NCBI GenBank assembly: GCA_937927675.1
Contig: CALBSG010000129.1
Location: forward strand, 1-64,000
Length of the DNA stretch: 64,000 nucleotides
Direction of reading: 5' to 3'
Source of the DNA: an uncultured Paracoccaceae bacterium
GTDB taxonomy: Bacteria > Pseudomonadota > Alphaproteobacteria > Rhodobacterales > Rhodobacteraceae
In this document: positions 36,755 through 45,547 of the stretch, piece after piece
How positions within the stretch are numbered: the stretch's first letter is position 1
How the letters are laid out: each line of letters begins with the position of its first letter
Position numbers and translations under genes: made by a program
The notes under the pieces: model-generated
What the model saw: the letters and a program-made list of their open reading frames with translations, nothing else
Databases searched by the model: none
What the model was told of the DNA's origin: nothing

Positions 36755-36955
36755 CTATTGCGAACAGGTTGACGTACCTTCGATAGGTTTGGCGCAGACG
36801 CCTCGATGGGCTTCAACCGGGATTGTGGTGGCCAGGATCACCAAAAGGGCAAAGGTAAAGCCGGTGAAACCCGCGATCATCCGGGCAATCGGGGTCTGCG
36901 GCTTTTGCCCGTAAGCGGTTTCGGCCAACGTGGGGGAGTGGATCGTCTTTGCCAT
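36755..36955 (-). CDS. Small single-pass membrane protein, unknown function
   Basis: 66 residues from the ATG at 36955, which follows a GAGGC ribosome site; the upstream frame to 37030 is unsupported. A hydrophilic N-terminus (about 25 residues, proline-containing) is followed by one membrane span, MIAGFTGFTFALLVILATTI, and a short tail with two cysteines (GVCAKPIEGTSTCSQ), presumably periplasmic. I do not recognise the family. A good terminator lies downstream, supporting that this is a real gene. It is transcribed alone and is divergent from the secreted-peptide gene at 37142. Confidence 0.55.
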   Translation of the reverse strand: MAKTIHSPTLAETAYGQKPQTPIARMIAGFTGFTFALLVILATTIPVEAHRGVCAKPIEGTSTCSQ

Positions 36956-37141
36956 GGCTGCCTCGTTTTGTTTGCCCCCTGAGGGGATCGCATTTGATGG
37001 GCAAACCGTGACCTTCTGGGCCAAAGCCAAGCAATAACGCCGCCCTGTTAGGCGATAGCAAAGCCATAAACCTGTTTAGATATTGTATAGCCCGCCCGAG
37101 AATGTGCAGGATGGAACCATATTCATCAGGAGTGCGTTTCC

Positions 37142-37420
37142 ATGCGCCACCTATCCCTTGCCTTTGGCCTGCTTGTCGCCCTTGCCCTGCCCGTTCAGGC
37201 AGAGTGTTATGCCGATTACAAAGCCAAACAGGATGATCCCCTGCGGTTGCATTACGGCGTTGCGCAGGTCTCCGCCTGTGACAAGGCTGTTGCCAAGGCA
37301 GAGCTGGCCGACCGTCTTGCTGCTGCGGGCTGGACGCTGTTGAATGTACTAAGTGTCTTTGGCCCCGAAGGGCTGGAGGAAAGGAAAGCCAGTGCAGCCG
37401 AATACTTCCTCCGTTTCTGA
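37142..37420 (+). CDS. Small secreted protein, unknown function
   Basis: 92 residues. The signal peptide MRHLSLAFGLLVALALPVQA is followed by a mature part of about 72 residues with two cysteines (AECYADY and VSACDKAV), a likely disulfide in the periplasm. CAGGAG precedes the ATG by 8 bp. It overlaps the following gene by 29 bp if that gene starts at the GTG at 37392, so they probably form an operon. I do not recognise the family; the acidic and alanine-rich character gives no enzyme motif. Confidence 0.7.
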   Translation: MRHLSLAFGLLVALALPVQAECYADYKAKQDDPLRLHYGVAQVSACDKAVAKAELADRLAAAGWTLLNVLSVFGPEGLEERKASAAEYFLRF

Positions 37421-38096
37421 CAGCTTGCGCGCGGGCAACCGGGTGGTTGCCTTTGGAATCGCCGCCATTGTCCTCGTCCTTTTGGGCGCGGCCGTGTTTT
37501 TGTTCCTGAACCTGCCGGACGCCAACGCCTTCAATGCGCGGGTAGAGCGGTTGTTCATCGAAAACGACAACCTGACCACCGGGGCCGAGATCAAGCTTCT
37601 GGAGATTCTCGCGCAATCTGGCACCTCGTTTTCCGAGGTGTTGACCAGCTATCGGTCCGTGATCTTCGTGCTGTTGGTATTTGCCACAGCGCTATTGATT
37701 GCGTCCTTGGTGTTTCTTGTCACTATCGTCGCCTTGAACCGCCGGATATCGGCCATTCAACGGTCGGGGATTCAGGTGGCGACCATGCTTATCAGCCGCG
37801 AGGCGCGGGCGGTCTATATCAACGATATGGAGTTTGCCCTGACCGAAGCCGCGCTGGAAACGCTAGCCGTTCTGGCCGAGGCGCGGATGGATGATGAGGT
37901 GTTGACTGGCGCGCAGATTGAGGCGGTGATTTCGGGCCGCAACGAGGCCGATTGCGACGAGGCCGCCGGCGCAACGCGGGTCAAGCGGCTGCGCGACGCA
38001 CTGGGCAATCAATTGGTCAGTGAACTTTTGGTCAAGACCATCGCCCGGCGCGGTTATGTGCTGGCGGTTGGCAAGGATGCCTTAAAGATGATCTGA
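37392..38096 (+). CDS. Two-pass membrane protein with C-terminal winged-helix (OmpR-type) domain
   Basis: 234 residues from the GTG at 37392, which has GGAGGAAAGGA upstream; an earlier GTG at 37353 is less well placed. Membrane spans are at about residues 18-41 and 89-115, leaving a roughly 47-residue periplasmic loop. The C-terminal 85 residues resemble an OmpR/PhoB DNA-binding domain: FALTEAALETLAVL, then a variable region, then ATRVKRLRDALGNQL and VKTIARRGYVLAV, matching the recognition helix and the wing (GYxL). There is no receiver domain, so this looks like a membrane-bound one-component transcription regulator, ToxR-like but with reversed order. An RND pump follows 84 bp downstream. 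The signal is unknown. Confidence 0.6.
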   Translation: MQPNTSSVSDSLRAGNRVVAFGIAAIVLVLLGAAVFLFLNLPDANAFNARVERLFIENDNLTTGAEIKLLEILAQSGTSFSEVLTSYRSVIFVLLVFATALLIASLVFLVTIVALNRRISAIQRSGIQVATMLISREARAVYINDMEFALTEAALETLAVLAEARMDDEVLTGAQIEAVISGRNEADCDEAAGATRVKRLRDALGNQLVSELLVKTIARRGYVLAVGKDALKMI

Positions 38097-38147
38097 CGTA
38101 AGGGAAGGCAGGTGCGTGCTGGCAAGAAAACCTGCACCCGCCATTGA

Positions 38148-38180
38148 CCTTTTCCGAAAAGGCATGATCTTTCCGATCAT
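38148..38180. promoter_or_regulatory. Tandem inverted repeats just upstream of the efflux operon
   Basis: CCTTTT-CCG-AAAAGG (38148-38162) is followed at once by ATGATC-TTTCC-GATCAT (38164-38180). The second ends directly at the first possible start codon at 38181. They could be operators, or the hairpin pair of a leader. If they are operators, the true start of the adaptor gene is likelier to be 38214 or 38238. Confidence 0.45.
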
Positions 38181-39365
38181 ATGTCACGGCTGCGGGGCAT
38201 CCCGCAGCGGGTGATGGTTATCGCAAAGGCATTTGGTATGGTCTTCCGTCTTCCCCGGCATCGGCTTCTGGCTCTGGTGGTTTTTGTTCTGGCCGCCCTT
38301 TGGGTGCTGACGGGGCATTTTGCTGCCGTGGGCAGCGAAGAGGCCGAAGCCACCGAGGCCAAGGCAGCGGAACCCGTGGCTGAGACGCCAAAGCGCACCG
38401 TTGCCGTGGTCAGGGCTGACTTGGCCGACTACGCCCGTCTGATCCGCATTTCCGGCGTGACCGAGGCTGACAAGCTGGCCGTTCTTGCGGCGCGGTCGAA
38501 TGGTGTCGTTCAGGAATTGGGCGCCGTGGCCGGCGATGGTGTTGCGGCGGGCGCGACCGTGCTTTTGCTGGAAGGCGAAGATGTCCGTGCGGCCGTCAAA
38601 ACGGCGGAAGATCAGCTGGCGCAGGCCGCTGAACAACTTTCTGTGGGCGAGGCGCTGAAGGCCAAAGGCAGCCTGCCTGAAACCGAAGTCACCGCACGCC
38701 GTGCCGCCAAAACTGCGGCCGAAGGCGCATTGGCGCTGGCACAGGCCGCTGCGGATCGTCTGTCGCTGACTGCGCCCTTTGCCGGCACGGTCGATGCGGT
38801 GAATGTGGAAATCGGAGAATGGGTGCAGGCCGGCACGCCGATTGCGACGCTGATCTCGCTGGATCCGATTGTGGTCAAGGCCGAGGTTAGCGAACAGGAT
38901 GTGGCGCATGTTGCCGTTGGGGCCAAGGCCAAGGTGCGGCTGGTGTCGGGGGTCGAACTGGAAGGCACGGTCCGGCATCTGGCGCGCAAGGCCAGTGACA
39001 AGACGCGCACCTTTGCGCTGGAAGTTGACCTGCCGAACCCCGATGGGGCCATCCCGTCTGGCATGACCGCCGAGGTGCGGCTGACCGCAGCGGCGCAACC
39101 GGCGCTGATGGTGCCCCGGTCGGTCCTGACCTTGAACGAGGCGGGGCAGGTGGGTTTGCGCGTGGTCGGCGACGGCGATGTGGCGTCCTTTTTGCCGGTG
39201 CAATTGATTGATGACACCGAGCAGGGCTTCATGGTGGTGGGTGTGCCGCAGGATGTTCGGGTGATTGTGGCTGGGCAGGATCTTGTGCGCGACGGTGATA
39301 TCGTGATCGCCAAGGAAATGACCCGCGCCGAGGCCGAGGCGGCTCAGAAGGCGGCCCAACCATGA
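38181..39365 (+). CDS. RND efflux periplasmic adaptor (HlyD/AcrA family)
   Basis: 394 residues as listed. N-terminal membrane anchor about residues 28-46, a lipoyl half-motif GVVQELGAVAGDGV, a coiled-coil hairpin from about 135 to 195, the second lipoyl half LTAPFAGTVDAVNVEIGEWV, and a beta-barrel. It bridges the inner-membrane pump and outer-membrane channel. ATGs at 38214 and 38238 are credible alternative starts; 38238 has AAAGG upstream and gives a conventional signal anchor. The 3' end overlaps the pump gene by four bases. No outer-membrane channel gene is adjacent. Confidence 0.9.
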   Translation: MSRLRGIPQRVMVIAKAFGMVFRLPRHRLLALVVFVLAALWVLTGHFAAVGSEEAEATEAKAAEPVAETPKRTVAVVRADLADYARLIRISGVTEADKLAVLAARSNGVVQELGAVAGDGVAAGATVLLLEGEDVRAAVKTAEDQLAQAAEQLSVGEALKAKGSLPETEVTARRAAKTAAEGALALAQAAADRLSLTAPFAGTVDAVNVEIGEWVQAGTPIATLISLDPIVVKAEVSEQDVAHVAVGAKAKVRLVSGVELEGTVRHLARKASDKTRTFALEVDLPNPDGAIPSGMTAEVRLTAAAQPALMVPRSVLTLNEAGQVGLRVVGDGDVASFLPVQLIDDTEQGFMVVGVPQDVRVIVAGQDLVRDGDIVIAKEMTRAEAEAAQKAAQP

Positions 39366-42300
39366 ATCTTGTCGAACTTGCCATCCGCAACACGCGGCTG
39401 ACCCTGTCGGTTCTGGTGTTCCTGATTCTGGCAGGAACCATGGCCTATATGACCATCCCGAAAGAGGCCGAGCCGGATATCCAGATTCCGATCATTTATG
39501 TCTCGATGGGGTATGAAGGCATATCGCCGGAAGACAGCGAGCGCCTGCTTTTGCGCCCGATGGAAACCGCGCTGAAATCCATTCAAGGCATCAAGAAGAT
39601 GACGGCGACCGCCTATCAGGGCGGCGGCAACGTGCTGATGGAGTTTCAGGCCGGGGCCGATCTCGACAAGGCTTTGACCGATGTGCGCAACAAGGTCGAT
39701 GATGCGCGCCGTGACCTGCCGAGCGAGGCCGACGAGCCGACGGTGAACGAGGTCAATATCTCGGAATTCCCGGTTTTGGTTGTCACCTTGTCGGGCGATG
39801 TGCCGGAACGGGTTCTGACGGCGGCAGGGCGCACCTTACGCGACAGGATCGAAGAAATTCCGGGTGTGCTGGAGGCAGGTCTGCGCGGCACGCGCGATGA
39901 TCTGGTCGAGGTCATCATCGACCCGGCCAAGCTGTCGTCTTATGGCCTGCGTCCCGATACGATGATCGCGGGCGTCATGGCCAATAACCAGCTGATTGCG
40001 GCTGGCGCGATGGAAGGGGCCGAGGGCCGCTACGCCATCAAGGTGCCGTCGCTTCTGGAAACTGTCGAAGATGTGGCAAAGCTTCCGGTGGTTGCCTCGG
40101 ATACGGCTGTGGTGCGGGCGATGGATCTGGCCGAAATCCGGCCGACTTTGAAAGACCCTGAAACCATCACCCGGCTGGACGGCAAGGCCGCCGTTGCGAT
40201 TGAGGTGTCAAAACGCATCGGGGCAAACCTGATCGAGACAGTCGATGCCGTGAAAGCCACAACCGAGGCGCTGCAAAAAGATCTGCCGGAGGGCGTGGTC
40301 GTTTCCTTCAGCCAAGACAAATCCACCACCATTCGGCAGTTGCTGTCGGACCTGCAAAACTCGGTCCTGACGGCGGTCGTGCTGGTGTTCATCGTCATTC
40401 TTTATGCGTTGACGGTGCGCTCTTCGATCCTGATCGGTTTGGCCATTCCGGCCAGTTTTCTGATGGGGATTCTGGGGCTGCAAATGGCGGGGCTGACGGT
40501 GAACCTTGTGGTGCTGTTCAGCCTGATTTTGGCGGTGGGGATGCTGGTGGATGATGCCATCATCGTCGTCGAATATGCCGAACGGCGCATGGCCGAGGGC
40601 CAGGACCGCCGCCAAGCCTTTGCCGAAGCGAGCCATCGCATGGCTGGCCCGGTGATTGCCTCCACCATGACGCGGATCGCGGCGTTTTCACCACTCTTGT
40701 TCTGGCCCGGTGTGGTGGGCGAGTTCATGAAATATATGCCCATCACCCTGATCGCTACGCTGTCGGCGTCGATGGCCTATGCGTTGATCTTTGTTCCGGT
40801 GCTGGGCGCCCTGATTGCCCGGCCGTTCAAGGAACCCCCACGGCACAAGGATGGGGTCTATATGGCGCTGGTCGGCCGTGCCATTCGGCATCCGTGGATT
40901 GTGCTGATGCTGGCGGTTGGCAGTTTGGTCGCCGTGCCCGTTGTCTATGGCAAGATCGGCAAAGGGGTGGAGTTCTTCCCGAACGTCGAGCCGGACTACG
41001 GTCTTTTGTATGTGAAGGCGCGGGGCAACCTGTCGATTCACGAAAAGGATGCGCTGGTCAAACAAGCCGAGGCGCGGCTGCTGGGCTGGCCGGGGGTCAA
41101 GACAATTTACACCCGCGTCGGCAGCGCTGGGCAATCCATGAGCGAAGGCCCGGCTGATGCCGTTGGCGTTTTGCAGTATGAATTTGTCGACTGGCGCGAG
41201 CGTAAGAACGCAAACGAAATTCTCAGCGATCTGCGCGCCGCGATGGTGGGGATCCCCGGTGTGGATATCGAGGTGTCCGTGCCGCAGGCCGGGCCGCCCA
41301 CGGGCAAGGCTATTCAGATCCGGCTGTCCGCCGATGATCCCACTGGCCTGAACGAAGCTGCCCGCGATCTGGCAGAAAAGGTGGCAGGTGTTGCGCATGT
41401 GATTGATGTGTCGAACGGTTTGCCACTACCCGGTATTGACTGGGAGTTGCGGGTCAATCGCGCCGAGGCGGCGCGATATGGCGCATCGCCGGGGGCAGTG
41501 GGCGCTGTGGTGCAGATGGTCACCAGTGGTTTGCGGCTGTCAGAATATCGTCCGGCAGGCAGCGACGACGCGGTGGATATCGTGCTGCGCTTGCCGCCGG
41601 AACAGCGCAACATTGCGGCGCTGGATCAGCTTCGGATCGAAACCCCCGATGGCCCGGTGCCGATTTCCAACTTTGTCACCCGCCAGCCGGCACCGACGGT
41701 CGGCACACTGACCCGCATCGACGGCGCGCGGACGATCACCATTCAGGCCGGAATTGCCGCGGGTGTGCAGGAACAACCGGTGCGCGATGCCGTCGCAAAA
41801 CTGGTCGAGGCAGAGTTCCGCGACAAGAAACTGACCGACGCGGGCTATCGCTGGACCATGGCGGGCGAGGACGAAGAGCAGGCCGAGGCCGGGGCGTTTT
41901 TGGGCAAGGCCTTTGGGGCGGCGATCTTCCTGATCTTCGGCGTGCTGCTGGCACAGTTCAACAAGTTCATCTCGGTTGGGCTGGTGTTGTCGGCGGTGAT
42001 CATGTCAACCATTGGGGTCTTCCTTGGCCTGATGATTATGGGTCAGCCATTTGGCGTGGTGATGACCGGCATCGGGGTGATCGCTTTGGCCGGTGTGGTG
42101 GTGAACAACAACATCGTGCTGATCGCCACTTATGACGAGTTGCGTCACCATGGCATGTCGAAGATCGAGGCTATTTTGGAAACCTGCCGAGAGCGGGCGC
42201 GTCCGGTGGTGCTGACCGCATTGACGGCGATTTTCGGGGTGCTGCCGATTGCGTTCGGGTTGAATCTGGAACTTCTGAACCACGAAACGACCATCGGCGC

Positions 42301-42472
42301 CCCGTCGACGCAATGGTGGATCTCGCTGTCTTCGGCCATCGTCTATGGTTTGGCTTTTGCCACCATCCTGACGCTGGTGGTGACACCGTCGATGCTGATG
42401 CTGGTATCACCTGACGATGTGAAAAAGCCGCGCCGCAAGTGGTGGCTGTTCGGGCCGCGCGTTGCGGCCTAA
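39362..42472 (+). CDS. RND efflux transporter permease (AcrB/HAE1-like)
   Basis: 1036 residues, the standard length of RND pumps with twelve membrane helices and two large periplasmic loops. The N-terminus reads ELAIRNTRLTLSVLVFLIL, with IPKEAEPDIQIP following the first helix. The proton-relay aspartates appear in AVGMLVDDAIIVVEYAERR in helix 4. It exports drugs, lipids or metals coupled to proton entry; the absence of metal-specific motifs points to multidrug or lipid substrates. It forms an operon with the adaptor and lies downstream of the membrane winged-helix protein, a possible regulator. The stop overlaps the convergent hydratase-like gene by four bases. Confidence 0.94.
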   Translation: MNLVELAIRNTRLTLSVLVFLILAGTMAYMTIPKEAEPDIQIPIIYVSMGYEGISPEDSERLLLRPMETALKSIQGIKKMTATAYQGGGNVLMEFQAGADLDKALTDVRNKVDDARRDLPSEADEPTVNEVNISEFPVLVVTLSGDVPERVLTAAGRTLRDRIEEIPGVLEAGLRGTRDDLVEVIIDPAKLSSYGLRPDTMIAGVMANNQLIAAGAMEGAEGRYAIKVPSLLETVEDVAKLPVVASDTAVVRAMDLAEIRPTLKDPETITRLDGKAAVAIEVSKRIGANLIETVDAVKATTEALQKDLPEGVVVSFSQDKSTTIRQLLSDLQNSVLTAVVLVFIVILYALTVRSSILIGLAIPASFLMGILGLQMAGLTVNLVVLFSLILAVGMLVDDAIIVVEYAERRMAEGQDRRQAFAEASHRMAGPVIASTMTRIAAFSPLLFWPGVVGEFMKYMPITLIATLSASMAYALIFVPVLGALIARPFKEPPRHKDGVYMALVGRAIRHPWIVLMLAVGSLVAVPVVYGKIGKGVEFFPNVEPDYGLLYVKARGNLSIHEKDALVKQAEARLLGWPGVKTIYTRVGSAGQSMSEGPADAVGVLQYEFVDWRERKNANEILSDLRAAMVGIPGVDIEVSVPQAGPPTGKAIQIRLSADDPTGLNEAARDLAEKVAGVAHVIDVSNGLPLPGIDWELRVNRAEAARYGASPGAVGAVVQMVTSGLRLSEYRPAGSDDAVDIVLRLPPEQRNIAALDQLRIETPDGPVPISNFVTRQPAPTVGTLTRIDGARTITIQAGIAAGVQEQPVRDAVAKLVEAEFRDKKLTDAGYRWTMAGEDEEQAEAGAFLGKAFGAAIFLIFGVLLAQFNKFISVGLVLSAVIMSTIGVFLGLMIMGQPFGVVMTGIGVIALAGVVVNNNIVLIATYDELRHHGMSKIEAILETCRERARPVVLTALTAIFGVLPIAFGLNLELLNHETTIGAPSTQWWISLSSAIVYGLAFATILTLVVTPSMLMLVSPDDVKKPRRKWWLFGPRVAA

Positions 42473-43083
42473 ACGATTAGCGCCTTGATGGCCGCCGCGT
42501 GACCGGGTTTGGCCGCCAGCACATCGGCGGCCAATGTCCGCGCGATGTCCATCAGCGCCTCGCCCGGCACGATGCGGTCGATCAGGCCCCAAGCCAAGGC
42601 TTCGTCGGCTTCAATCTTTTGCCCGGCCATCAAGATCATCTTGGCCCGGGCCGGACCGACCAGCGCCAGCAGACGGGTCGGGTCTGACGGCTGTGGCAGA
42701 AAGCCCAGTTTCATCACTGGGTAAAAGAACTTGGCGCCCGGCACCGCAATCCGCAGATCGCAGGCCAGCACCATCCCCATCGACCCGCCCGCCAAAGTGC
42801 CATTCAGCGCTGCAATGGTAAGACCGGGGAAGGCGGCGATTGCCGAAGAAAGCCGCTCCCAGATCGGATCGGTCGCAAGGCCGGCGCGGGCATCATCCAG
42901 ATCAGCCCCGGCGGAAAACACCTTGCCCACTCCGGTCAGAACCAGTGCGGCCACACCGGCCGCACGGGCCTCGTCCACCGCATCCGCAAGCGCCGCCAGC
43001 ATGGCCCGTGTCACCGAATTGGCCTTGTCAGGACGGTTAAGGGTCAGCACCCACAGCCCGGTTTCCCGTGATACTTCGATCAT
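42469..43083 (-). CDS. Enoyl-CoA hydratase/isomerase-family protein, short form
   Basis: 204 residues, about 50 shorter than the usual 255-265, ending after the crotonase core and lacking the C-terminal helices that cover the active site and hold the trimer. Oxyanion-hole segments are FSAGADLD and LAGGSMGM. The position of the catalytic glutamate, normally PE before the lxGxxP loop, reads FYPVMKLGFLP, so that glutamate is absent. The stop lies inside the end of the convergent RND pump gene. It may be an altered crotonase or one shortened by a new stop. It overlaps the SDR gene by four bases (ATGA), indicating one operon. Confidence 0.8.
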   Translation of the reverse strand: MIEVSRETGLWVLTLNRPDKANSVTRAMLAALADAVDEARAAGVAALVLTGVGKVFSAGADLDDARAGLATDPIWERLSSAIAAFPGLTIAALNGTLAGGSMGMVLACDLRIAVPGAKFFYPVMKLGFLPQPSDPTRLLALVGPARAKMILMAGQKIEADEALAWGLIDRIVPGEALMDIARTLAADVLAAKPGHAAAIKALIV

Positions 43084-43829
43084 GTGTATAGCCCCGCTGC
43101 TTTGCGCACCGCTTCATCGCGCAAAGAAATATCATTGCCAAGCCAAGGATCGGCCTCGGGTCCGCACATCCAAAGCAGCGCGCGTGCGGGCCAACTGGCC
43201 GGGATATGAACCGACGGGTCAAGCTGGCTGACCGGATTGATGCCGCTGGCTTTGATCTTCACCTGCATGTCGGTTGCCACCGTTCCCGGTGACAGGCCCA
43301 GGACACGGATGCCATGCGGTCCTTCTTCCAGATGTGCCGCTTGGGTCAGCATCAAGGCCCCGGCCTTGCCCGCGCAATAGCTGGACCAGCCTTCATACGC
43401 GTTGCGGGCCGCGCCCGACGACACCGTGATGATCGTGCCGCCCCCTTGCGCCCGCATCACCGGAATCGCTGCGCGCATTCCGTGAAAAACGCCTTTCAGG
43501 TTCACATCAATGCCGCGCCCCCAAGCGCCGGGTTCCGCATCGGCCAGACGGGCAATCGGTTCAATCGCGCCGGCATTGTTGATAAGAACATCCAGACGAC
43601 CGAAATGCTGCACCGTGGTCGCCACCACCCGCTGAACCGAAGTCCAGTCCGCCACATCGCAACGCAGCGCCAGCGCCGCCGGACCGATTTCTGCGGCCAG
43701 CGCATCAATTTCACCCCGATTTCGCGCCAGTAGCGCAACCTTGGCCCCAGCCTGCGCAAAGACTCGCGCCGCCGCTGCCCCGATCCCTCGGCTTGCGCCT
43801 GTTATTGCAACCACTTTACCCTGCATCAC
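43080..43829 (-). CDS. SDR-family oxidoreductase
   Basis: 249 residues. Classical motifs: TGASRGIG at the N-terminus, NNAGA, SSGAAR serine and YCAGK as the active site Y-x-x-x-K. The C-terminal part diverges from the usual family ending: PSVHIPASWPARALLWMCGPEADPWLG, seen in a subfamily of SDRs. It begins at 43829, with a second in-frame ATG at 43826. It is followed by the short enoyl-CoA hydratase-like gene with an ATGA overlap, so the pair may act on the same acyl-CoA or hydroxy-acid compound. Confidence 0.87.
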   Translation of the reverse strand: MMQGKVVAITGASRGIGAAAARVFAQAGAKVALLARNRGEIDALAAEIGPAALALRCDVADWTSVQRVVATTVQHFGRLDVLINNAGAIEPIARLADAEPGAWGRGIDVNLKGVFHGMRAAIPVMRAQGGGTIITVSSGAARNAYEGWSSYCAGKAGALMLTQAAHLEEGPHGIRVLGLSPGTVATDMQVKIKASGINPVSQLDPSVHIPASWPARALLWMCGPEADPWLGNDISLRDEAVRKAAGLYT

Positions 43830-43961
43830 ACACCTTTTGCCTAACCTGAGAAAGTGTTAGCGCATCCGACAACCCAATTGAAACCGCCGATTTGCGCTCT
43901 TGACGCTGGCAAGTCGGGGGCGGATGTTTTGGGACAAATCAATTCGACAAAGGGGTTTGCC

Positions 43962-45446
43962 ATGAAGATGTGGAAACTGGCCGGAAGCGCTGCGGCGTTG
44001 GCCCTGATCGCGGCGAACCCCGTATTGGCCGATGTGACACCGGAAGACGTCTGGCAAAGCTGGCAAGATGTCATGGCGACCTCGGGCAGCACCGTGACCA
44101 CCGGCTCGGTAGAGCGCGATGGTGACACTTTGATCGTCACCGACGTAAAGGCTGCCTTCGATGGGGACGAAGGCAAAGGGGAAACCACGATTTCCGAGAT
44201 TCGTCTGCGCGACAGGGGCGATGGCACCGTGGAAGTGATCCTGGCCGAGGAGGCCAGCTTTACCTCTGCTTCTCCGGGCATTGACGGTGGCAAGCCTTTT
44301 GGTGCCAGTGGCACGGTGAAGATGCCCGGTCTGGTCGGCACGGTATCCGGTTCGCCTGATGATATGGCCTATGTTTTTGACATGCCAAGCGTAGAGGCGG
44401 CGTTGACGCCGATCGAAGATGGCAAGCCGGCAGGCAAGATCATGGTTCTGCTCAGCGCGGCAACCTCGTCTTATCATCTGTCTGGTCCGGCGACGGCGAA
44501 ACTGTTGGATGGCTCTTTCGGCGCAAGTTCGGCGGCTCTTTCGTTTGAGGGCACCGAGGGAGAAAACAGTTTTTCCGGCACGTTGAACGCCGCTGATCTT
44601 GCCGGCACGATCAAGAGCAATTCCGCAGGGATGGAAGAACCGGAGTTTTCCAACGCGCTGGCCAAGGGCTTTGCGCTGGATATGGGGCTGTCTCTGGGGG
44701 CGCTCAACTATGATTTTGACATCAGCGATACGGCTGGCCCGTCCAAGCTGGTCGGTGGCTCGCAGGGTGGCTCGTTCCAGTTGGCGGTGGATGCATCCCG
44801 GATGTTGTTGTCGGGCAGCGGCCAGGCGGTAGAGGCAACCTTTTCAAGTGCGGAGCTGCCTTTTCCGGAGGTTAAGCTGAGCTATGCCGAAAGCGGGTTC
44901 AACTTGACGATGCCCCTGTCGAAAGCCGAGGCGGCACAGGATTTTGCGCTGCTTTACAAGGTCGTCGATTTGCAGGTGTCGGATGAGATCTGGGGCCTGT
45001 TCGACCCGACCGGCGTGTTGCCGCATGATCCCGCAACGCTGGTGATCGACACTGCGGGTCAGGCACGGCTGAAGTCCGATCTGCTCGGCACAGCTGAAGG
45101 TACCCCGCCCGACGCCGAGCTTTTGTCTTTGGACATCAAAGATATCACCGCTCGCATGGCCGGGGCGGAGTTGACTGGAAAAGGCGCTTTCACCTTCGAC
45201 AACACCGATCTGACGACCTATGGCGGTGCGCCGGCGCCAACGGGTACTCTGGATATGATGCTGGCGGGCGGCAATGGGCTTTTGGACAAGCTGGTCAGCA
45301 TGGGGCTGGTGGCTGAAGATCAGGCCATGGGTGCGCGGATGATGATTGCGATGTTTGCCAAGGCGGGCGAGGGCGAAGATGTGCTGACCTCGACGCTGGA
45401 ATTCAAAGACAAGCATTTCTACGCCAACGGCCAGCAGTTGCAGTAA
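43962..45446 (+). CDS. DUF2125 family exported protein
   Basis: 494 residues. The ATG at 43962 follows AAAGGGG and opens a signal peptide MKMWKLAGSAAALALIA cleaved near VLADV, so the protein is periplasmic; the frame extending to 43854 is rejected. The remainder is a repetitive beta-rich sequence, high in Gly, Ser, Ala and Asp, without cysteine pairs or enzyme motifs. DUF2125 proteins occur mainly in alphaproteobacteria with no known function. It lies alone, 101 bp before pmbA on the same strand. Confidence 0.82.
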   Translation: MKMWKLAGSAAALALIAANPVLADVTPEDVWQSWQDVMATSGSTVTTGSVERDGDTLIVTDVKAAFDGDEGKGETTISEIRLRDRGDGTVEVILAEEASFTSASPGIDGGKPFGASGTVKMPGLVGTVSGSPDDMAYVFDMPSVEAALTPIEDGKPAGKIMVLLSAATSSYHLSGPATAKLLDGSFGASSAALSFEGTEGENSFSGTLNAADLAGTIKSNSAGMEEPEFSNALAKGFALDMGLSLGALNYDFDISDTAGPSKLVGGSQGGSFQLAVDASRMLLSGSGQAVEATFSSAELPFPEVKLSYAESGFNLTMPLSKAEAAQDFALLYKVVDLQVSDEIWGLFDPTGVLPHDPATLVIDTAGQARLKSDLLGTAEGTPPDAELLSLDIKDITARMAGAELTGKGAFTFDNTDLTTYGGAPAPTGTLDMMLAGGNGLLDKLVSMGLVAEDQAMGARMMIAMFAKAGEGEDVLTSTLEFKDKHFYANGQQLQ

Positions 45447-45547
45447 TCCACATGGCTTGGGGCGCGGCCCGGCTTGGGCTGCCCCTTGCTTTGGCCTTGC
45501 AGCTTGGCCACGCTTGTGGCCCAAAGCCCCGGAAAAAGGAGGCCCCT

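Noticed and set aside
43898..43928. TTGACG followed after 17 bp by GATGTT as a promoter of the DUF2125 gene
   Set aside because: The -10 hexamer is poor and the evidence is too weak for a feature.
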